DNA of 64,000 bases from Albula goreensis (taxonomy: Eukaryota; Chordata; Actinopteri; Albuliformes; Albulidae). A program made the position numbers and the translations under genes. The stretch is from NCBI GenBank assembly GCA_022829145.1, contig CM040745.1, forward strand, positions 15,983,501 through 16,047,500, given 5' to 3'. Positions within the stretch are counted from its first letter, which is position 1. Each line of letters opens with the position of its first letter. This document shows, one piece after another, positions 33,901-46,198 of the stretch. Under the pieces are notes generated by a model. That model saw nothing but the letters and a program-made list of their open reading frames with translations. It was not told the DNA's origin and ran no database searches.

Positions 33901-36900
33901 CACCATTGAAGGGACAATTCAAAATGCTGATTCAAGTAGCAAATAATTGACTGGCCCAGTACACAAATCACTGAATTAATTCAGGAACAGAAATTGACCT
34001 GTGAGATCCTAACTAATGAAGACTGATGTAAATCTGAATATGCCCATAAAAAACACAACCAATGGGAATATTCTGATTTACAACAGTAATTACTTTGAAA
34101 ATAGAATAATCACTATCATGAAATATTGCACTTGCAGATGTATGTACATGAGCGGGAAGAGGGGGATCACCTTTTGTTCAGCGTGGATCGAATGTAGCCT
34201 TTCAGGATGGAAAGTGAAGCATTGAGCTGAAAAAAGAGAAAGAAACAAATGCCAGAAGTCATTAGGCAGGCTATACACACATGGTCAAGAGGATCAAACA
34301 AATTTCAGGTGCACTTTAAACTGCTGACATAGTAGAATAAGTGAGACTCCTCCTTAAACCCTGTGTAAAAGTCCAGTTTCCTGGCTGCTAACCTACACTG
34401 CTAACCACACACTATCACTACCACAGACTCACTCACACACAATCATACACAAACACAACTAATTACTCATTATGTCTCAATGTCTAATCAAGAGAATCAG
34501 AATTGTGCAGTACAAAACTAGAGTGGCAGTAAGCAGTTATGGATAGGATTTCCACACAGTTGTTTTAGAATAAAAGTAGCTGCGGGTGTAATAATTAATC
34601 GGTCTGTTGTCAGTATTACTACTTGATCTTGTGTTTTGTTTTGGTGGTTTTGGTGTGTTTTGGTTTTTCGGTTTCCCTGTTCATGTGCTTTTGTTTTTAT
34701 TCCCTTGTGTCTCTGCCCCACCTTCCTTGTTCCCTGCGCAGTTGATTGCTCATTTGCTTCACCTGCCCTGTTCATCTCTGTCTCATTTGCTCATTAGTCT
34801 GTGTATTTAAACCCTGCTTTGTCTTTATCCAGTGCAAGTTTGTATCTGTTTTGTTTGATCAGTTATGTGGCAAGCCTTTTTTTTTCTTCTTTTCTTTTTC
34901 TCTCTTCCCCTCTCCTCCTTCTCTTTCACTGTTCTGCCTGCCCATTTTGATTCCTGCCTGTTTACCTGTTTTCTGGATTGTGTTCTTGCCTTGTTTGCTG
35001 TGTCTGCCTGGTTACCACTTTTCCTGTTTCTCCCGACTCCGTCTTTGGATTGTGTTTTTTCCCTGGCTGCCGATATTTCCTGGTTTTGACCCTGTGTCTA
35101 TTTTCTGACTCTGCTTTTGGACTTGTGGCAATAAACTTCGGTTTATTTTACTCATGTCTGCATTTGAGTTCATACTGCTCCCTGATATCTGTGTTGATGC
35201 AATGACTCAAATGCAACAATCGTATGTTTCATACTAAATCATTGATCTTAATATGTGTTTTCTGTTGAAACCTCATTGCCAATAGACACCTAATGCTTAC
35301 TGGATCAAATTCCATGAACACATCTGTTCATATTTTGCATGCTTTATGGTGCATGAACACAATAAAACAAATTCATTGGATGGAAATACCAGTAGCATAT
35401 AAATGCATGTTTCCAAGTCTTTTTGCCAATCAGACAATTACTAAAAACTTTCAACAGCAAAAATCATATGTAAATATACAAATACATGTTAAGTGTAAAT
35501 ATACAAATATCTACATTTCATGTCTGCAAGTAGATGGACATTTCTTATGTCCTGTCCTCAACCCTTGACCTTGCTCTGAACCCTTACCAGTTGAATGATC
35601 TCTCGGTGGAGCTCATGTACATCTGTGCTGCTGAAGCGTGTGGAGTTGTACTGCATGTTGCTGAGCTCGAAAGTGCCCAGAAATGTCCTTGCTGTACAGA
35701 TACATAATAGTTTGAACAGAGATACAGTTTAAAACATAGCAAGATTCTGGCAAAAGGGGGAATTCGTGGGCATGCACAAAAAGGAATCTATATTTAGAAC
35801 CATCAGGAAGTCTGGGGCTGGTCTGGTGAAATGCAACAAGTTCAAGACGTAATTTTTTCTCTTCCAGAACATGAACAGGATACATATGCAACATTTGCAT
35901 ATGTGCATTAGTGTGTGGTGTGGGCAGTCCTTATTTGGAAAAAAGAAATATTGCACACAACATATCATATTACATAGTTATTACTTTTTATGATCGCACA
36001 CTTCTGCATTTGCAGATGAATGTACACTCTTCCTGTAAATCAATCTGAATTAAAACCATCTGCTAAATGACTTAAAATATAAATGTAACTATGTTTTCCC
36101 TACAGTGTTGAAATGGTGGATTGAATAGTCTTAAGACAGCTCCTGGTTATACAGCTTGTCCTGTATGCATGTGTGGTGGTGGAGCTGGCAGGCTGTGACA
36201 GCCCCTCTGCGAGGCCTACCCCGTGTGCAGATGCGGCCATGCTCCAGGTCAGATCCCAGCGGGCACACGCAGCTGAAGGACCCCCGTGTGTTCACACAGG
36301 TGGAGCCATGAGGACAAGGGCTGCTCACACACTCGTCCATGTCTGATGTGAGGGACAGAGAGAGGGAGAAGAACCCAGCCCTGGCCATCAGATAAGAGCC
36401 GCACAGATTTAGACAATGACTCTGCATACAGATTATTGCACCCAGTTATTGCGCTGCAAATGTTACCCTTTTATTAATGGATCGATTATTAACTTTATTA
36501 CAGACAGAATCCAACATTATTACAGTAATTAAACCAAAATAAATTACTCGAATGGCATTATGTTTCAATAAGTGAACGAACAGACTAATACATTGTTATT
36601 TTGACGTTATTAATATGATTGTTAACGCATGGCTTCCTGGTAAAGCTCAGCTCACCTTCCTCACAGTCCTTTCCAGTCCAAGATGGCAGACACACACATC
36701 TATGCCTTTTGCCATCTTCAACCACACATGTCCCTCCATTAACACAAGGGTTTGAGTCACATGGACTCCCTGGAGGAGATTGAGAGATCAACAATCAGAT
36801 CATAAACACTCAATTCATTGACTATGCATCTACATTCATTAAAAACACAGAGGCCCTTTGCTTTATCCATAACATCCACAAAAAAAAAAAAAACAAACAG

Positions 36901-39900
36901 AAATGAACATTTCAAAGAGAGTCCTACAGCTCCACCACTTTTGTGTGACTGGCCATTTATAACCACTAAACACTCTTAAATCCTGAAAAAGCTTTCAGGT
37001 ACTATGCACAAAATGTGTGAAAAACATGCACCTGGCACCACAGCTGATTCGATGTGCATCTGTGTAGTTGTGGCTTCAAATGCTGTTGTGGCTCTGTCTG
37101 TAAGGTTGCCGGTTGTGTGTGCAGGTGTAGTCCGGCTGGGAGCGGTGTTGCTGTAGGAGACAGTGGTGTGCCTGGCAGTGCTCCCTGGCGTGGCAGTGCT
37201 GGTCTCCATGTGCAGTGTGGTGATGTCGGTAGAAATGGCGCTGGTGGCTGCAGAACCAGTCCGTGTGGCAGGCAGGTGCTGGGAGGTGGCAGGTGTGGCC
37301 TGTGGCCTCGGGGTGGTGTGGGTGGGGGCGGTGGTGGCTGGCTGAGTGGAGGGCTCCATGGAGGTACTGGACTGGTATGGGGATGGGGTGACCACTGGTA
37401 TAGTGGTGGCAGTGGTGGTGGTGGTGGTGGTGGTGGTGCCTGTGGTAACCTGGAAGCTATGCTCTTCGGCAGACTGGGTATTATGGCTTGCAGTAGCCTG
37501 GGTTGTCACCAAGGCCTCAGTGGGGTCCAACGTCTGCTCTGTGTCTGAAGTGGAGGGCTGCCGATGGGTGGCGGGTTCATTCGGGGACTTGTCTGTGGCT
37601 GTGATTGCATCGTTGACCCTGCTAGTTGCCGTCGAGGAGGCCTCAGTGTGGGCGATGACTGGCGTGTGGAAAGTCATGGTTGATTCAGTGGCAGTGCCAG
37701 AGGCACTAATTGTTGTGATTGTGCTCTCCTTTGCAGGACCGGACATGTTTGGAGTGTTGTTTTCTGTATGTGGCCCAGCTGATCCAGAAGATACAGAAGA
37801 TCTTGTCTCAGACTGGGATGTTCCAGTCTGAGAGGTGTGGCCAAAATGAGTGGTGTCCGTGCCTTCTCGGTCCCCACTTTCGGTAAAGGGCGGTGTTGAG
37901 TTTGAGGTACTGTCTGACACATTGGTAGAGGACTGCTGAGAGACATCTGAGGGTGAACCTGTTTCTGAAATGTTGGGGGAATGGGAGGAGGAGGAACGAG
38001 AGGTTGTGTCTGATTGGTCAAACTGTGTGGATGTGGCTCTATCAGGGACGACCACATTCACTGTGCTACCTGAGCGCTCATCCCGAGTTGGGGCCTGGGA
38101 GGAGTTGGACTCCTGGGAATAGTGGGAGGACTTTTCAGAATAAGATGAGGGGTTCATAGAAGAGAGGGGAGGGTTTTCAGAATAGGAGGATGGTTTTTCA
38201 GAAAAGGTGGAGGTGTTTTCAGAATAAGGGGAAGGTTTTTTTGAATAGGGAGATGAATGTTCAGTGTAGGGGGTGGTGTTGTTGCTGGTGACTGACAGTA
38301 GAGTTCTTTCTCCAGCCCTGCTGATGGTGGAGGAAGTGTAGGTGCCATCTGTCAGGGAGGGTGACTCCCACTTCTCTGTATCCATGGAAGCATCTGTATT
38401 TGCATTCACCTCAGTAGCTACAAAACAAAACAAAGCAAGAAAACATTTCCACAGCAGTTAACTTTCTTCACAGATATCTGCAGTAAGGTTGTTTTTTGGC
38501 AATCAAGTAGTCAAAATGATATCTTACTGTAATATAAAGTCAAACGAAGTCAAAGGAAACGACTACTGATCAATTGCATATCATAATGTATTTTGTTACA
38601 TCAAATTTACCCAACTGATTCTCGTTAAACATTATTTCTTGACTCATCTACACCTTTGAGTCTCAGCTGAGTTATCAACAACTATCTTCTAGACTTGCCG
38701 AAAAAAGGAAACCTAAAATTTGTGAAGTTGAGCAGAATGTAATGTCTCACACATGCTTATGAGTTTTACTTAGTAAATAAAAATATGGGCAATTGTCAAT
38801 ATTTATCAGCAATTTCAGGTAGCCATGATTGGGTTGCTGCCCCAGCCTCAACGAGGAACAGAATACAGTCGGCCTGCCTTATCCATGGGTATATGGTTCC
38901 AGGACCCCCGCAGATGTGCAAAAACCATGGATGCTCAGGACACATATAAAATGACATAATTTTACCCTACATGTTCATAACTTGAAACTTCACCCATATG
39001 TACTATTAAGAACTGCTAAAACCCATGTAAATCATACTGACTACAATATTCTTGCATTAGCTGTGCAAGGGAATTTCAAATGTTGGTTTTCGAGAATATT
39101 CTGGATTTTTAAAAAATATTTTGGAAACATAGTTGGTCAAAATGTGGATGCCAATCCTACGGATAAGGCAGGCTGACTGTACTACAACTGTTAAAGGCCA
39201 AAATTAAACTTGCTGTTATACCAATTACATACATTTGCGGAAATAAGAGAAAATGTGAAAAGGAGAGGTACATAACATAAGCACCGAAAGAGGGTTAAGT
39301 GGCAGTGAGGCAGAGAGGCAAGAGGATGGGAGAGGTAATCAGAAAGTTTTAAGTTCTTCAGGCAGAGATGTTTTCCTCTGATCACTTCTTGTTGCCTCCT
39401 GTAGCACTGTGCAACCTATGCAATATAAAACAGACGATGGCTCACAGATCACAGATTATACACACTTCAGCTCCAATGTTCCTTGTACAGGGGCCAGAAG
39501 AGCAGTATGTTACAATGTAGAACTTGAGACAATTTATAGGAATTAGTCACTGCACTCTTTGGTAAACTACCATTTTAAGACATTGCTCCTCTAAAGTTAT
39601 AGAGAAGAAAAGTAAGCTTCAGCTGTATACACTCCAGTGGTGTGTATCATTTTAGTGGATTGCAATGCAAATGGAACTCCACTAGAGGGTGCCTTACACT
39701 ACATGGAGATTCCTAATCAACCTCTCTGTAAATTGAAATGTTTTCAGAAGTTGCTGCGGATGTAATGATTATGGGTGGAGGACAATTGGCGGCCAAGCCC
39801 GTCTAAGCTAACAAAAGCTTGGGCCCTAAAAATGGAGGTGACCGGGAGCAGTGGGAATTGCCATTTCCTTCCTCAAGCTGACCTTGCAGAGGACCGAGTT

Positions 39901-42900
39901 AGAACATTGTCACAGGGAATATTTTGTTTAATTCACTAGGTTTATAATAGAGGAAGCTATGTGGACAAACAGGCAAATAATTAATTGTATGGAATTTTTT
40001 CTAACATATACCTATGCACCTAACTATGTCCATTGTTGCTCCTACAGCCAATAAATGGTCCTACAGTCTGAGTTTAACATGTATCAGTTCTAAACTGATG
40101 CAGTGGGATATGAGTTGCAAACTAAAACATTGAGGAAGAGCAGAACAGGGCAGACAGACATTTCAAACTTCAAAGTTTAAAAGGCACCCTTCTGTGGAAT
40201 AAATCTCAGTAACTGAAAACACAATAATTCTTTGCTGTAATGTATGGATAAGCACAAGATCTGGTAAAAAAATATGACCCAAGATGTTGTCTCCCATGGA
40301 CTTAGTCAGTCACAGGAAGCATGACTATATAAAGGAAACCATACAGGCCTAAATCCTCCTTTGAACAGCAATTAACTCACAGCAGCAAAGCAAAACCATA
40401 GCCAAAAAACAACAAGCCACACTAGGGTAATTTAGAGATGGCTTCACCCTGGTGATATTCTAAATATAATGGTTGCATGTGTGTAAAATGTATTTGTCTC
40501 TTTTGTAGTTGCTGTGTACATAAGAAAACACATTCTGAAAAAATACATAGTTTGTGCAGTGTCCTTTTTAAAGAGGTCCTTTTACCACACTGACAAACAG
40601 AAGAGGAGAACATTTCAGAAATTATTGTTTACTTTCAGCTGTATTTTGTCCATCATTCTTTTATATTGAGGCAAGTTTCAAATTAGTTGTTTCTATGGCA
40701 TTTCTATAACATGTCAGCAGAAGAATCTGAGGTTTGTGATAAGTCTGTAGCCAAGAATACTGGGAGATAAAAGTTTGTAAGTAATCAATGTTGGAAAACC
40801 TTACATTACCTATGTACACATTTTAAAGACTTCTGGTCAAACGTGTAAGTAATGTCATTGAGGCCATAACTTTACGTGGTCTAACCAAAATTGCAATATT
40901 CTGTTGTGTTTATATGAGATAACAATCTGTGGATTGAGGCCCAAGCATATTCATTAAATAAATGTATATTTGAATAATACACTAAAAAGTTGTGCCTGTT
41001 ACATACCTATTTGTGCTTGTTTCACGTACAATCTAACTGCTGCCTGCAAATGTCCCTTTCAGGAAACATAAAGATGCTGACAACTCTATGATCGGCAGCA
41101 TATCAGATAATTGCAAAGTTTTACTGCACAGTATGCAGCTTGAGTTCAATTTAAACACCTCTGACTTTGATCATCTTATGCCCATACTCCAGAGAGCAGT
41201 ATAAATATTATTCTTAATTTTATTAATATTAACAAAAATAACAGTGCTAATAAGAACAGTTGGGGCCTGTCAGGCAGTCAGCTCCACCTCTGTCTAAAAT
41301 GCAGGGGCCTGGCTGGAAGTGTAGCCCGGTGGGAAAGTGGGCTAGAAGGGCTCCACAGGAGCAGAGCTGCAGCTGATGGTGCTGAGTATTGAGGGTCAAC
41401 ACTGCGGAGAAAGAGGGTTGATTTATTCTAGCCAACAGTGGGATTAATCATCCATACTAGACCAAGATTGAAATGTCTTGTTGATGCTTTTTTACATTTT
41501 ATACCGTAACAGTATCAATACATAAGGACAATATGTGGCGTGAAAAACACACACCGCTGGTGCCAAGTATTAATGTTAAATAACAATTGGCTGGCCTTGT
41601 ACTATGCTATGCACTGTCCTAACTACTTCACAGTGATATTTCCTAACATGACCGAATGTTAACCCACACAGAGACTATTTTTATTTATCTCTTTATTTAT
41701 TTTTACCACAGCTCAAAAATTAACCATATTGGTATTTGGTGAATTGTCCCACTCTAAAACAGGCATCGATATCAGTCTCAAAAACCCCATATCGCATGGG
41801 CACTAATATAGCATCATCATACACATGCACACACATGCACAAACTGTGATGCTTTCAGGTCTGGAGGCAGGTGTTCAGAGGTGAGCGGCTCCTTCCGTAA
41901 CAGCTGATCATCTAATTATCTGTCAGCTCAGGTGCCTTAATTAGGGCTTCTATAATTAAGACCGCTGCCTTAATTAGGTCCTCTATAATTAAGACCACTG
42001 CCTTAATTAGGGCCTCTATAATTAAGACCGCTGCCTTAATTAGGGCCTCTATAAAGATACAGCAGCCATGATAAAAGCAGGGATGTTTTCATACAGGCTC
42101 AGTGTTTATGGGGCCCCTATGACATATGAATACTCAAAATATTAAATGAAAAAAATGTACATGCAATGGAAGGCATGATCACTATGGAGGGATTTACATA
42201 TAAGTTTTTGCCTGCTAGGATCAGCTGGCAAAAGATCAAGCAGACGATTTAGTGCCTCTACCAATAGGGTACATTCTCAAGATATTACCAGGTGCACTAA
42301 TCAAGGTTTTTGTCAGAACCTGAAACTAATGCAGCTAAACTGTCAATACAAGGGGCAAGATTGAGTATGCAATGTGAAAAATTAAACAAAAACAGGCAAA
42401 TCCATTATAATGCACAGCGGGTTTCAATTAGTTGTGAGAGTACGTATGGTCACCAAACAGTATTTTAACAGGTACTACTGGTGTTGAAGGGAAGACATAC
42501 TGTAAGGGAGGATAGACAGAACCAAGCCAAGCCTCAGGCATTTCAAATAAAGATAACTGGTAACATTATGATGATTAATACCATAAAGTTCAATGGTCTG
42601 TATGACTACACGTAATGTATGCCGAGATATGTACATTCCACTTGAGAAACAGAATCAGGCTACAATCATCAGCACGTAACTGTTATGTATCTTCCTTTCA
42701 AAATGTTACATACCAAAACAGGCAGAACCAAAAACTTGACTAAATAATTGTAACACAAAAGGGCCTATATTTTTATGTATTTTTATTTGTTTATTTAACA
42801 GAGACAATGAGCAGCAGTCCTAGAATTAATTAATTCTAGTACTAATTAATTACCTTCAACCTTGATGGGACATCCTGGAATGAACTGTGGCATAGATTTC

Positions 42901-44381
42901 TGCCTCTCTTTCCTTCATTTCTCATAGAGGAGGAGGCTACTGGTCTCAAAGAACTGTCCAGTATCCCATTAGAAACAGTTTAAAACTTGTCCTTCTATTT
43001 TTGTATTTAGGAAGGGCTGAAACTGTTCTATAAGCAAAGTACAGCCCAAAATTATTAGTTAATAAATGTTTGTATATTGTTTGGTACTTCCATTATTTTT
43101 TCTACAACTTGTACAAATGTGACGAAATATTTTGTTGCAGTTTGTAATCACACTCTAGTGTCCATTGTCACTCTTTTTAGCTACTAAGTGAGCAAACTTT
43201 CAGATATAATCTGTATATTCAGCCATGAAAAGAACATTGGTTGCAGTACATTTTGGTAAACAAATTGGTATACAAATATATGACACAAAAATGGAAAACC
43301 AGTGACTCACATACAAAGTATACGTATGCAAAATACATTCACTAAAATCAATCTTTCTACCAATTTTGTATTACATAATGATGCCAAGTTACAATTAAAA
43401 TTTCACCAATATGTTTCACAGAAACTTATAAAGCCCTTTTCTAAAGTAATGCAACTTATGTGTCCTTGTATCCAGGTAATGTGGGCAGAAGCTCAGCGAG
43501 ATGGTGGCTTGATTACATGCTTCTGGCTATGTACAGAAATGGTGCTTAAAATCTCAATGCACCTTGGGCAATTTCAAAAATTGTAATGTGAAATATGGTA
43601 ACTATAATAGAAAGAAAACGTGTATTGGTTTGGAATAGTGATTATTTAAATTCTGAGACACCGATGGGGATGTTTAGTTGCAAACATTTTCATATCAATG
43701 AAGATTTTGGGAATTGTGTTCTTGTACATTCGTCAAAAGTAAATGACATGTCAGAAACTTTACTTTTCTAACACTGAAAATACTTTTGAGACACATCTAT
43801 TTGTACTGCATAAGTACATTTTACAGGTATAGATAGAGATAACTGTACAGTGTATGCCCACAAGTAATTGTACAGGTGTGTGTATATTGGGCCTGTATCA
43901 CTCAGAAAAACGCAATGAAATGTATGACGACTCATGGAAGTACCACAACTTTCTTAATGAAATATCAATTGGAAATGAAAATAAGTAAACCCTACTGAAC
44001 TTAAAATGCGCTGTGAATTTTACAGTACATCGTACATAAACATAAAAGCCAAAAGGACAATGATGAGGCATTTCAACCACTTTCACTTTTCACATTAGGC
44101 CGTTTTCATCCAAGAAATACTTTGAATATAAAGCAGTGACGCTGAATAATATAGGGTTCCAATATAAACAGGTCGATGCAGTGAGGTGATACCAGCAAAA
44201 TTATTAAAAATGACAAAGAAGTAAACCCATGGTCACTCGTAAGCTTTTAACAGGCAATTATGTCGTCTCTAAATAATTACCTCGATTTTTGTGGCAACTC
44301 GTTTTTGAGGTCAGTTTTCGTAAACGTTAAAGCTTGGCTTCCCATTATATTCACACTGGCAATATGGTGACCTTATTGTCC

Positions 44382-44412
<31 letters not shown>

Positions 44413-45031
44413 GCATCTTTTTATGCGTGATATGTAGTCTGTTTCTGTGCCTAAACGGTCACTGCATTGAGCAGTCTTCATTCAAGCTTTGCCTTAGGTA
44501 CCCAGCAAACCACCAGTGCGAACAAAAAACCATAATGACTAATTTCTCATAATATTATAAAGAAGTTAATCGGTGCATGCTTCATTTCACTCCACTGCAC
44601 AATATGATGAGTACACGTTAGAGTGTAGAAACCCAAAAACCTGTGGAAAGTGTTGCTCTGGTGGTCTCGTTTTTCAGTCTTAAGGTCAGAATCAATGCCA
44701 CGGCTACTTTCTTACCAGAGTTGGCTTTAGACGGCGGCTGTTGCTCCGTCGAGAAGCCGATGAGGGGGTCCGTGATTTCGGTCGACGTAGAATTTCCCCA
44801 GTCCGTGAAGGTACCCCTGGTGGAGGACGGCGCTGTGCTCACAAACTCGGTCGGCAGAACGGTGCTCTTCTCTAAATCGGAATCGTTTAAGGGAAAGTAA
44901 GATTCCGTCGTTGCTGTATGATCTGTGTCGATGCTTGCAGTAGACGATCGAGCAGCACAGAGTGCACTGAAAACAGTCAGGAGTGCAATCAACACAAGAC
45001 GGGCTTTTTGTATCACAGAACACGTTTCCAT
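30920..45031 (-). CDS. heg1: HEG1, mucin-like EGF transmembrane receptor, complete (13 coding exons)
   Basis: HEG1 acts at endothelial junctions and anchors KRIT1/CCM proteins in heart and vessel development. Coding exons in transcript order: 44716-45031, 37032-38417, 36656-36769, 36220-36342, 35588-35691, 34171-34226, 33530-33684, 32505-32639, 32137-32179, 31996-32033, 31681-31768, 31409-31586, 30920-31063. All have GT/AG borders and consistent phases; total 2880 nt, 959 aa, shorter than human (about 1380) mainly in the mucin region. Signal peptide about 1-27; Ser/Thr/Pro mucin region to about 567; EGF 567-605 (CDSNPCVNGGTC); calcium-binding-type EGF 605-646 (DMDECVSSPC); SEA-like module 646-751; Cys-rich EGF-like part 751-823; transmembrane helix about 834-851; cytoplasmic tail with MSPYAEYPKN and EWGRETIEMQENGSTKNLLQ, ending RRRDYF, the KRIT1 FERM-binding terminus. 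The ATG at 45029-45031 has a good Kozak context (ATCATGG). No defects seen. Confidence 0.95.
33832..33863. repeat. CA microsatellite in heg1 intron
   Basis: An interrupted (CA)n run lies between the SEA-region exons at 33684 and 34171. Confidence 0.7.
34609..35187 (+). mobile_element. Solo-LTR-like fossil in a heg1 intron
   Basis: A 579-bp element with near-inverted tips (TGTCAG at the left, CTGATA at the right) lies between exact 5-bp direct repeats, TCTGT at 34604-34608 and 35188-35192. It is T/pyrimidine-rich, with TATTTAAACC near 34804 and GGCAATAAACTTCGG at about 35128, a plausible TATA-like box and poly(A) signal in the order expected for an LTR. No internal coding region or second LTR is present. 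A related element in the opposite orientation is at 50051-50445. The family is not assigned (Gypsy-like or endogenous-retrovirus-like). It is a fossil. Confidence 0.55.
37412..37438 (-). repeat. heg1: (CAC)9 microsatellite encoding a poly-Thr run in HEG1
   Basis: Nine GTG triplets on the plus strand read as consecutive Thr codons in the mucin exon. The reading frame continues through it, so length changes by whole triplets would be tolerated. Confidence 0.85.
38110..38274 (-). repeat. heg1: Degenerate 21-bp coding repeat (7-residue units) in HEG1 mucin region
   Basis: About eight consecutive seven-residue units of the form (P/S/T)-Y/F-S-E/K-K/N-x-S occur near the start of the large mucin exon: PYSKKPS, PYSENTS, TFSEKPS, SYSENPP, LSSMNPS, SYSEKSS. 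The DNA repeats with the same 21-bp period (TTTTCAGAATA-type phrases on the plus strand). It supplies dense O-glycosylation acceptors. Confidence 0.8.
38866..39179. mobile_element. Tigger/pogo-type short DNA element (MER2-like ends)
   Basis: The terminal inverted repeats are CAGTCGGCCTGCCTTATCC at the left and the complement of CAGTCAGCCTGCCTTATCC at the right (one mismatch in 19). It is flanked by TA on both sides (38864-38865, 39180-39181), the expected target duplication. Inside, GGTTCCAGGACCCCCGCAGA and ATATAAAATGACATA recall the Tigger-derived MER2 group known from mammals. It is 314 bp with no transposase, so non-autonomous. Confidence 0.8.
41934..42054. repeat. 33-bp minisatellite whose every unit is a TAATTA hairpin
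   Basis: Units start at 41934, 41967, 42000 and 42033 (the last is partial). Each holds CTTAATTA and, nine bases later, its reverse complement TAATTAAG. The array therefore displays at least seven TAATTA homeodomain-type cores in 120 bp inside heg1 intron 1. Confidence 0.85.
44382..44411. repeat. (AAT)10 microsatellite
   Basis: A perfect AAT/ATA trinucleotide run about 300 bases into heg1 intron 1. Confidence 0.85.
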
Positions 45032-45300
45032 GATGCTGCCGATGAAGAGAGGAAAACGGTGGCGATTTAGATCCAAATAAATAAAAGCGAATATTATTCA
45101 GGGCCACCATCGGAAACTGTTTAGCTACTTCAACAGTTTCTTAAATCATAAATCCCTGTAGATCTCCCTCCAAAACTCCATTGATCGGGATAGCGGTTTT
45201 TTTTTTATTTTAGAGACCGCAGCGTAAGACCGAGCCAGCAGCACATATCACATCTGAAAGGGATAACTCCTCCCACGTACATTAGTGATAGCGGTTACCA
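45032..45300 (-). promoter_or_regulatory. heg1: heg1 5' UTR and promoter side
   Basis: Directly upstream of the heg1 ATG. An in-frame TTG-initiated extension exists but has no ATG, so the start at 45031 is preferred. No clear TATA box. Further upstream to 45540 the minus strand is open for about 95 codons, without any recognisable domain; I take this as chance. Confidence 0.4.
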
Positions 45301-46087
45301 CCCTATTCCGCCTTGGGGCAGGATATCCTTCAGTCTGTCTGGGCAGTGGAGCTATTGTTACTTTTGCGTCCCACATACACAGTGAGAAAACAGTTTCTAA
45401 GTCTGAAACATTCGTTTCTATCATCCAAGCAAGAATCCTTTCACGTAATCGCAGTATGTGGTGGTGATTTTGTATTTTCTCATAAAGTTTTTCTTGCAAC
45501 TTGTCAGAAAATTGTTGGCTGATCACGAATACATACACAAAAATTCATAGTGCTACATTTTACACAAATCTGGTAAATTCATCACCGAAAATAAATCCAT
45601 TTGCACCAAAAAGCTGTTTCTCCTTGCATTTGAAAACAAAAAATCCATACCTTGGCATTCAATGATTGCTTATGCATTGCCACAGTGATTTTTACTGCAC
45701 ACGTGGGTTAGTTTCATGCACTTTTACATTCTGGGAATTGGTGACAGACGGAAAGATTATGACTCACCTGGAATCAGACAAACCTTGGTATGTAGGTAGA
45801 GATTTATGTTTTAGTCTATGATAGGGTGGTTGGAATTCCCCCAGAATGCACAGTTCCTGAAAAAAGAACGCAATTATGAAAATTGTTTTACTGATGAGCT
45901 ATTTAAAGTTAAGCCACTCAAATGTCAAAAAATGTTACCATGGTCTGAGACTGAAACTTAATTGTATTATTATTTTAATAAATTACACTGTGATCTAATA
46001 ACAATAACATATAAATTAAATTTAATAACCAAAAATTACATCACAAAGCGTTTACATTTGATTTCATGATTATGACCGAATTAGAAC

Positions 46088-46198
<111 letters not shown>

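Larger units (their letters stand above)
38418..44715 (-). other. heg1: heg1 intron 1
   Basis: This 6.3-kb intron separates the signal-peptide exon from the mucin exon. It holds a Tigger-like element (38866-39179), a GC-richer block at 39760-39930, a 33-bp TAATTA minisatellite (41934-42054), a second TAATTA palindrome cluster near 42830-42855 and an (AAT)n run at 44382-44411. No other exon is seen. Size and position make it the likely place for heg1 enhancers, but that is inference. Confidence 0.6.

Noticed and set aside
34607-35205. Phe/Leu/Cys-rich plus-strand open frames up to 120 codons
   Set aside because: They arise from the T-rich solo-LTR-like element; several frames are open at once.
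37054-37831. Long plus-strand open frames opposite the HEG1 mucin exon (Gly/Val-rich)
   Set aside because: They are the complement of Thr/Ser/Pro-rich coding repeats; the minus frame fits HEG1 and its splice phases.
45248-45538. 96-codon minus-strand open frame upstream of heg1
   Set aside because: No ATG-supported start in a sensible context, no domain, and it lies in the promoter region.
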